From CALAED01 sp937891035 (GTDB lineage Bacteria; Actinomycetota; Actinomycetes; Streptosporangiales; Streptosporangiaceae), in contig DASQSZ010000345.1 in the NCBI GenBank assembly GCA_035642125.1, forward strand, positions 1-7,694: a stretch of DNA of 7,694 nucleotides, written 5' to 3'. The notes beneath the pieces were generated by a model. The model was not told the DNA's origin. It made no database searches and saw nothing but the letters and a program-made list of their open reading frames with translations. A program made the position numbers and the translations under genes. Position 1 is the first letter of the stretch, and every line of letters starts with the position of its first letter. Below are positions 1-4,813 of this stretch, piece by piece.

Positions 1-2
1 AG

Positions 3-155
3 CGCACAACCCAACAACTCCTGGACTACCTAGAAGAGCTGTGGCGAGACGACCGCACCTTCAAGGTAAGGACCGAAACTGGAGTGCAGCGAGACGAAGT
101 CGAGAGGGCGCGGAACGCGATCCGCAATCTCACCTCTCCTAACTTGGCCAGCTGA
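3..155 (+). CDS. C-terminal end of an unrecognised protein (5' partial)
   Basis: An open frame enters from the left edge and ends at TGA 153-155, giving 50 residues. The peptide is highly charged and predicted helical: it opens with a segment like QQLLDYLEELWRDD and continues through EVERARNAIRNL to the end. There is no start codon inside the window, so most of the gene lies upstream. Codon third positions are mixed rather than strongly G/C, unlike the 1879-6666 cluster, which fits an accessory origin or chance openness. I do not recognise the family. It is followed by a fragment and a broken transposase, so it may itself be a remnant. Confidence 0.4.
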   Translation, partial: RTTQQLLDYLEELWRDDRTFKVRTETGVQRDEVERARNAIRNLTSPNLAS

Positions 156-220
156 ACTCCCTGTCCTGATCTGGCTCTCCAGCGTGACTGGAAGTGATTT
201 CCACATAAGGATCCAGTTGA

Positions 221-364
221 CTTGGTTTTCCACGGGCCTGCTGCTGTAGGACAACGTTGTCCGGCGGTGACCGCCCGCTCAACGGGATGAGCTTCACCAT
301 CACGAGCTCGGACAACACCGACACCTCGGCGGTCGCCTGGATGCTCGTGGAGCCCTCAGCCTAA
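221..364 (+). pseudogene. Orphan C-terminal coding fragment, unknown product
   Basis: The frame is open from just after TGA 218-220 to TAA 362-364. The final 26 residues, from the ATG at 287, read like the end of a real protein: a Ser/Thr/Asp-rich stretch (SFTITSSDNTDTSAVAW) followed by MLVEPSA. The residues before that are Cys/Arg-rich and look non-coding. There is no good ribosome binding site or upstream start, so this is probably a gene tail cut off by rearrangement. It could instead be a chance open frame. A small inverted repeat (5-bp arms CCGAC/GTCGG, 365-379) directly follows the stop and could be the old gene's terminator, although it lacks a T-run. The family is not identified. Confidence 0.3.
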
Positions 365-416
365 CCGACACCGCGTCGGGCGGAGGCGTGCGTGTCCCCT
401 GCTCGGCGCGGACACA

Positions 417-1212
417 TCACGAGAGGCCCCCATCACCTTCCTGCGGGAGGGCCGTGGTGGCGCGATCATGGATCACGAATCGCAGCGTGCTGATGCGGTC
501 GGCCAGATCCATGGCCAGGTTGCGGGCCTGTTGCACCGCCCACGCCCCGGTTGGCCGCGTGGTCACTCCCGCGAGATGGAGTCGTCGGGTGCCGTGTTCG
601 ATGAACACCAGCACGTACAGCCGGTTGAGCAGCACGGTCTCTATCACGAGGAAGTCACATGCGATGATCGCGTGAGCTTGAGCGGTGAGGAACTGCTGCC
701 AGGTCGGTCGGCTCGGCGGCGTGCAGGATCTCCCACACGGTGGAGGTGGCGATCGGGTATCCGAGCCGGGCCAGTTCGCCTTGGATTCTCCGGTGCCCCC
801 AGGTCGGGTTCTCCCGCGCCATCCGAACGATCAGCGTTTTGACCGACGCACCGGTGGAGGGTCGTCCTGCTCGACGCCGGTCGGTGTAGGTCCACTTGCC
901 GGCAACAAGGTGACGGTGCCAGCGCAAGATCGTGGCCGGAGTGACCGGGAAGAGCCCGGCCCACAGTCGGCGGCTCACCAGCCGAGACAACGCGGCGAAC
1001 CAGAACCGATCGACGTGATCCCACCGTGTTCGGCCACTGAGGTGGCGGCGCAGCACCTGATTCTCACGACGAAGCACCAACAACTCGACCTCTTTGGACA
1101 GATCAGATCGAACCAACACCGCAAGCAAGCCGAAAAGACACCTCACCAAGCGGTAGACCAGCGACAACAACACCTCGAGATGATCCCAATCGCGACACTG
1201 ATCCCGCAGCAA
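417..1212 (-). pseudogene. DDE (rve integrase-core) transposase, frameshifted and 3'-truncated
   Basis: The minus strand encodes most of an actinobacterial DDE transposase with an integrase core, of the IS3/IS481-like group. The first frame (1212 down to about 715, 166 residues from a TTG start; a GTG at 1171-1173 is an alternative) has a hydrophobic N-terminus, a coiled stretch with KEVELLVLRRENQVL, an HTH-like region and the typical NPTWGHRRIQGELARLG block followed by TSTVWEILHAA. The protein then continues in a different frame as TWQQFLTAQAHAIIACDF, which carries the first catalytic Asp (654-656), and runs to LRFVIHDR, with the second Asp at 465-467. In intact relatives roughly eight residues separate HAA from the TWQQ block, so a deletion of about 23-26 bp near 712-715 broke the frame. 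Homology stops at about 462 and the frame ends at 417, so the catalytic Glu region is missing. The enzyme is dead. No terminal inverted repeats were recognised at either end. Confidence 0.85.
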
Positions 1213-1545
1213 AACCCCAGCTCACAGCACGAAACCGAGTTTCCGAGCGGCACAGGGTTCCGGCATCAGACAACCCTGGACAATCTCATCGGCGATTTGT
1301 TCGTGAGCCCCCACAGGACTTCGTCGGCGGCCACCCGTCCAACGTCGGCGAGAGCGTCGCGACGATCCGCGCAAGTCGACCTCGGCCGCCTCGTGGGTGC
1401 CGATGGCGAGGTCACCCGCATTAAAGCCAACCCGGTGGGGACTTCGCAGACAAGATCACGACATACGAGCACAGAACGAGCACAATGCGGCCCGAAAACG
1501 GGATCTGGGCACCCTCGACGTGTCGAGAATACCCAGGTCAGGTGA
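1213..1545. other. 333-bp stretch without a convincing gene, between transposase remnant and tRNA-Lys
   Basis: No frame here has a credible start with a ribosome binding site or a recognisable protein. The best minus-strand frame (1266-1472) contains a protein-like piece, ADVGRVAADEVLWGLTNKSP, but it is short and unsupported. A plus-strand frame crossing the region is only the continuation of the antisense of the transposase. The stretch holds a short direct repeat (CGAGCAC twice, about 1466-1482), a small inverted repeat CCCGAAAACGGG near 1491-1502, and a hairpin at 1505-1536. It is probably decayed mobile-element or island-boundary DNA. Confidence 0.5.
1505..1536 (-). terminator. Candidate stem-loop downstream of tRNA-Lys
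   Basis: Outer arms CTGGG (1505-1509) and CCCAG (1532-1536) pair. A symmetric 4+4-nt internal loop follows, then inner arms CTCGA/TCGAG (1514-1518 and 1523-1527) pair around a 4-nt loop. It lies 10 nt beyond the CCA end of the tRNA on the minus strand, where a terminator or 3' processing signal would be expected. There is no U-run after it, so intrinsic termination is uncertain. Confidence 0.35.
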
Positions 1546-1622
1546 TGGTGCGCCGCCAGGGACTCGAACCCCGGACCCGCTGATTAAGAGTCAGCTGCTC
1601 TGACCAACTGAGCTAGCGGCGC
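1546..1622 (-). tRNA. tRNA-Lys, anticodon CUU, CCA encoded
   Basis: Read on the minus strand, the sequence folds into a full cloverleaf. The acceptor stem GCGCCGC/GCGGCGC has 7 perfect pairs, the D arm is GCTC/GAGC with loop AGTTGGTCA, and the anticodon arm is GCTGA/TCAGC with loop CTCTTAA. The T arm CGGGG/CCCTG closes the loop TTCGAGT. The anticodon CTT (plus positions 1586-1588) reads the lysine codon AAG, the dominant Lys codon in high-GC genomes. The discriminator base is A and the terminal CCA is genomically encoded (1546-1548). The variable loop is 5 nt. The gene is intact and presumably functional. Its 3' end points toward the decayed mobile DNA at 1-1545. No clear promoter could be fixed on its upstream side (1623-1700). 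Confidence 0.97.
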
Positions 1623-1742
1623 TGGTGACGGTCCCGAGAGTAGCAGGGACGCAGGGCTCGGTGCGAATCGTCGAAAATCTCGGCCAATCCGGGGCGAGGG
1701 CGGCTCCGAATAGCAGACGGGTGCGACACCGAGGCCCGTCGA

Positions 1743-1760
1743 GGGACGGGCGGGACGGGG
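1743..1760 (+). promoter_or_regulatory. Canonical G-quadruplex motif upstream of the DUF4331 gene
   Basis: Four G-runs (GGG, GGG, GGG, GGGG) are separated by loops of 2, 1 and 2 nt on the coding strand, with a further GGG at 1764-1766. It lies about 120-136 bp before the ATG at 1879, in the promoter or leader region. The pattern is seen directly. Folding and function are inferred, and such motifs also arise by chance in very GC-rich DNA. Confidence 0.35.
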
Positions 1761-1830
1761 AGCGGGAGCAAGGTCGCGGTCGGCACAGGACCTGCGCCAT
1801 CGAGGCGCGTGCCGCGACGGGACGGATAGG

Positions 1831-1854
1831 CCGGTGCCTCGCGGGAGGCGCCGG
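1831..1854 (+). promoter_or_regulatory. Leader stem-loop before the DUF4331 ribosome binding site
   Basis: CCGGTGCCTC (1831-1840) pairs with GAGGCGCCGG (1845-1854) around the tetraloop GCGG. This gives 10 bp including one G·U pair. It ends 11 nt before the AAAGGA ribosome binding site at 1866-1871. It could modulate translation or mRNA stability. It also sits over the alternative upstream ATG (1834), which argues that this part is leader rather than coding sequence. A smaller hairpin (GCGCC/GGCGC, 1794-1808) lies just upstream. Confidence 0.4.
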
Positions 1855-1878
1855 GGCATTCGGACAAAGGACACCAGG

Positions 1879-3414
1879 ATGTGGAGAAAACTACCGGCCC
1901 GGCGGGCCCGGATCGTCGGGCTGCTCGCCGCGGGCACCGCCCTCGCCATCGGGGGGCTGAGCGGCCTGGCTCCGCTCGGCGCGACGGCCTCCAGCCACGC
2001 CGAGGCGCCGCTGATCTCAGGTCAACCGCAGTACGACAACACCGACGTCTACGCGTTCGTCAGTCCGGACAAGCCGGATACGACCACGCTCATCGCCAAC
2101 TTCCGGCCGTTCGAGGAGCCGGCCGGCGGACCGAACTTCTACCGGTTCGCCAACGACGCCTACTACGAGGTGGGCATCGACAGCAGCGGAGACGGACAGC
2201 GCGACTACGCCTACCGCTTCAAGTTCAAGGACAACTACCGCAACAAGAACACTTTCCTCTACAACACCGGCCCCGTGACCAGCCTGGATGACAAGGACCT
2301 CAGCTTCTACCAGACCTACGACCTGGATCTGCTCTCCTACAGCAACGGGCAGCCGACGGGCAGCAGGAGGATGCTCAGCGGAGCGCCGGTGGCCCCCTCG
2401 AACGTGGGGAGGGCCTCGATGCCCAACTACCAGGCGCTGCGCGACCAGGCCACAAAGCGGCTGCCCAGCGGCCTGCAGGTGTTCTGCGGTCAGGCCGATG
2501 ACCCGTTCGCGCTGGACCTGCGGGTCTTCGACCTGCTGTACGGGGGCAATCTGTCGGAGGTCAAGAACGACACCCTCAAGGGCTACAACGTACAGACGTG
2601 TGCGGTTCAGGTGCCGTCGGCCGCGATCACCCGGAAGGGGCAGCCGATCATCGGCGTGCACTCGGTCGTGAAGCGTCGCAACGCCGCCGGTCAGTACGTT
2701 CAGGTGTCCAGGCTGGGCCACTGCCTGGTCAACGAGGTCGTCATCCCGCTCAAGGACAAGGACAAGTTCAACGGCGCGTCGCCCTGGTTCGACGCCCAGT
2801 TCGCCAAGTACGTCACGGACCCGGAGCTGCCAAAGCTCCTGAAGGCCATCTATAACCTCGATGTCCCGGCCGCACCGCGCAACGACCTGGTCCAGGTCTT
2901 CCTCACCGGCGTACCGAAGCTCAACCAGCCGCCGAACGTGCGACCCACGGAGCTGTTGCGGCTGAACACCTCGATCCCGCCGGCGCAGAACCCGAACCGG
3001 CTGGGCGTGCTCGAGGGCGACAACGCCGGCTATCCGAACGGGCGCCGGCTCACCGACGACTGCATCGACATCTCCCTTCAGGTCGTCGCCGGCGAGCTGG
3101 TCGGCAAGAAGAACGACCTCGGGGACGGCGTCGACGCCAACGACAAGCCGTTCGGCCAGAGTTTCCCGTACGTCGCGCTGCCCACCTCCGGTTCCTCTGT
3201 ACGGGGCGGCGTGCAGGGGGCCGCGCTGAGCGGTGACTCGCGACAGCGGCAAGGCGACTCGGAGACAACGCAGCTGAACGCGGGCAAGGCCGCCGCCGAG
3301 TCCGAGGACGGACGGTCGACCGTCGTCCCCATCGTGGCGCTGACCGCGGGTGCGGCCTTCATCACCACCGGCCTGTTGATGTGGACCCGCCGCCGGCGGG
3401 CCGACGTCGACTAG
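1879..3414 (+). CDS. DUF4331 family secreted, membrane-anchored protein
   Basis: The product is a 511-residue exported protein of the DUF4331 family, whose biochemical function is not established. Residues 1-37 form a signal peptide: a basic N-terminus (RKLPARRARR-like), a hydrophobic core at about 12-33, and an Ala-Thr-Ala cleavage motif. The mature protein starts with the family's conserved SSHAEAPLISG (H40, E42) followed by DNTDVYAF (53-60). Other family landmarks are FCGQADDPF (202-210), NEVVIPL (285-291) and GRRLTDDCIDISLQVV (388-403). A C-terminal transmembrane helix at about 482-502 is followed by RRRR and a short tail, so the domain should sit outside the cell anchored to the membrane. 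Position 203 is Cys where I recall relatives usually having a small residue. C203 and C395 are two of the few cysteines and could form a disulfide. The start at 1879 is chosen because AAAGGA lies 7 nt upstream and the signal peptide follows directly; the in-frame ATG at 1834 lacks this. It is the first gene of the cluster, 91 bp before the TPR gene. Confidence 0.9.
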   Translation: MWRKLPARRARIVGLLAAGTALAIGGLSGLAPLGATASSHAEAPLISGQPQYDNTDVYAFVSPDKPDTTTLIANFRPFEEPAGGPNFYRFANDAYYEVGIDSSGDGQRDYAYRFKFKDNYRNKNTFLYNTGPVTSLDDKDLSFYQTYDLDLLSYSNGQPTGSRRMLSGAPVAPSNVGRASMPNYQALRDQATKRLPSGLQVFCGQADDPFALDLRVFDLLYGGNLSEVKNDTLKGYNVQTCAVQVPSAAITRKGQPIIGVHSVVKRRNAAGQYVQVSRLGHCLVNEVVIPLKDKDKFNGASPWFDAQFAKYVTDPELPKLLKAIYNLDVPAAPRNDLVQVFLTGVPKLNQPPNVRPTELLRLNTSIPPAQNPNRLGVLEGDNAGYPNGRRLTDDCIDISLQVVAGELVGKKNDLGDGVDANDKPFGQSFPYVALPTSGSSVRGGVQGAALSGDSRQRQGDSETTQLNAGKAAAESEDGRSTVVPIVALTAGAAFITTGLLMWTRRRRADVD

Positions 3415-3450
3415 CCGCCCGCACGAGATCTCGTCTCATCCGTACGAACC

Positions 3451-3494
3451 GGTCCGGTCGCGCCGGCCGCCAGTCACGGCGGCGCGGCCGGACC
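3451..3494 (+). promoter_or_regulatory. Strong intergenic stem-loop beside the TPR gene ribosome binding site
   Basis: GGTCCGGTCGCGCCG (3451-3465) pairs along its full length with CGGCGCGGCCGGACC (3480-3494), giving 15 bp with one U·G wobble. The 14-nt loop can form a further inner CCG/CGG pairing. The stem ends 1-2 nt before the GGGAGG ribosome binding site (about 3496-3501) of the next gene. No T-run follows, so it is not a classical intrinsic terminator. More likely roles are 3' protection of the upstream message, partial attenuation, or control of ribosome access. A 12-bp palindrome, ACGAGATCTCGT (3423-3434), sits just upstream in the same gap. Confidence 0.6.
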
Positions 3495-3505
3495 TGGGAG
3501 GAACC

Positions 3506-4813
3506 ATGCGACGTCTCCTGACCGTGGCCTTCGTCGTCCTGCTCGCCGGCGCACTGACCATGGCCGCGACCGTGATGCTGGGCAAGCGATCGGACGTACC
3601 GGCCGCGGCCCCGGTCAGCGCCGCCGGACTTGACCACGTCTCGAGCGGATCCCTGCCGAGCGTCATCGCCCGCCTCCAGGCGCAGCTGCGCACCCAGCCG
3701 CGCGATGCGGCAGGCTGGGCCACCCTGGGTCTCGCTTACGTCGAGCAGGCCAGGCTGACGGCCGATCCCTCGTACTACCCAAAAGCGGCGAGCGTGCTCG
3801 ACCGTTCGCTTCGGGTGCGGCCCGGCGACAACGAACCCGCCCTCACCGGCCAGGCCGCGCTGGCCGCCGCGCGGCATGACTTCGCCGGTGCGCTGCGGCT
3901 CGCCGATCAGGCGCTTGCGGTCAACGCGTACGCGGTGCGCCCGCTGGCCGTACGCGTTGACGCTCTCGTCGAACTAGGCCGGCTCGACGACGCGTACGCG
4001 GCGGTGCGACACGCCGACCAGATCAGGCCCGGTATCCCGATCTTCACGCGGTACGCGTACGTCCTTCAGTTGCGCGGGCAGGCTCGCCAGGCCGAGAGCG
4101 TGCTCACCCGAGCCGCGGAGTCGGCGTCCTCGCCGGGTGACGTCGCCTATGTGGACACGCAGCTGGGCGATCTGGCGTGGAGTCGCGGTGACCTGGTGGC
4201 GGCCGGGCGCCGGTACGCGGCCGCGTTGCGCGCCGACCCGTCGTACCTGCCCGCCTTGGACGGCCGGGCCAAGGTAAGCGCGGCGCGTGGCGACATCGGT
4301 GCGGCGATCCGCGACCGCGAGGCGCTGGTCGGCCGGGCCCCGTTGCCCGGTTTCTCGGCGGCGCTCGGCGAGTTGTACGAGGCGCGGGGCGAGCGGGACA
4401 GGGCGCGCGAGCAGTACGCCGTCGTCTCGGCATGGGGCAGGCTGGCCCGTGCGAACGGAGTGGCGACCGACCTGGAGACGGCCATGGTCGAGGCCGACCA
4501 CGGCGACCGCGCGGACGCGCTCCGTGCCGCTAGGGCCGAGTGGAACCGGCGGCGCAGCCCCCTCGTCGCCGACGCCCTGGCCTGGGCACTACACCAAAGC
4601 GGGCAGGACCGCGAGGCGTTGATCTACGCCAAGCGGGCAGCGTCGACCGGATACGCCAACGCCCTCTTCTCCTACCACCGCGGCATGATCGAAAAGTCGC
4701 TCGGCCGGCGCGCCGACGCGCGCCGCAGCCTCGCCGCGGCGCTGCGCCTCAATCCTCACTTCTCTCCGCTGTGGTCTCCGCGGGCCAAGACGGCGCTGGA
4801 GGCTCTGTCATGA
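3506..4813 (+). CDS. Membrane-anchored tetratricopeptide repeat (TPR) protein
   Basis: The 435-residue product begins with a short basic segment and a hydrophobic helix (about 4-25, LLTVAFVVLLAGALTMAATV) acting as signal anchor. A short Ala/Pro/Ser linker leads to TPR-type helical pairs filling residues of about 50-430. Around ten repeats can be followed. Diagnostic pieces are GWATLGLAYVEQARL, LGDLAWSRGDLVAAGRRYAAAL, AALGELYEARGERDRAREQY, ADALAWALHQSGQDREALIYAKRA and MIEKSLGRRADARRSLAAALRLNP. TPR arrays bind other proteins and have no catalysis of their own, so this is a likely scaffold outside the membrane. The ATG at 3506 has GGGAGG 4-9 nt upstream. The gene follows the DUF4331 gene by 91 bp across a strong stem-loop, and its last codons overlap the transporter start as ATGA, so the two products are probably made together. 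The partner proteins are inferred from context only. Confidence 0.88.
   Translation: MRRLLTVAFVVLLAGALTMAATVMLGKRSDVPAAAPVSAAGLDHVSSGSLPSVIARLQAQLRTQPRDAAGWATLGLAYVEQARLTADPSYYPKAASVLDRSLRVRPGDNEPALTGQAALAAARHDFAGALRLADQALAVNAYAVRPLAVRVDALVELGRLDDAYAAVRHADQIRPGIPIFTRYAYVLQLRGQARQAESVLTRAAESASSPGDVAYVDTQLGDLAWSRGDLVAAGRRYAAALRADPSYLPALDGRAKVSAARGDIGAAIRDREALVGRAPLPGFSAALGELYEARGERDRAREQYAVVSAWGRLARANGVATDLETAMVEADHGDRADALRAARAEWNRRRSPLVADALAWALHQSGQDREALIYAKRAASTGYANALFSYHRGMIEKSLGRRADARRSLAAALRLNPHFSPLWSPRAKTALEALS
4798..4813 (+). promoter_or_regulatory. RBS and ATGA stop-start overlap coupling TPR and transporter genes
   Basis: GGAGG (4798-4802) lies within the end of the TPR gene and is followed by a 7-nt spacer and ATG at 4810-4812. 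The TPR stop TGA is 4811-4813, so the genes overlap by 4 nt. This is the usual architecture for translational coupling by re-initiation, and it decides in favour of the 4810 start for the transporter. Confidence 0.75.

Noticed and set aside
685..1545. 286-codon plus-strand frame
   Set aside because: It runs antisense through the transposase, where the minus strand has clear family blocks. The remainder shows no domain.
1623..1700. Promoter for tRNA-Lys on the minus strand
   Set aside because: A TACTCT element is visible close to the gene, but no matching -35 was found at normal spacing, so no promoter was called.
1834..1878. Earlier ATG for the DUF4331 gene
   Set aside because: It has no ribosome binding site, lies within a stem-loop, and would put basic residues before a signal peptide that already starts properly at 1879.
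2017..3252. 411-codon open frame on the minus strand opposite the DUF4331 gene
   Set aside because: It is an antisense shadow of a strongly G/C-ending gene: Val/Arg/Leu-rich, no domain, no ribosome binding site. The plus frame has clear family motifs.
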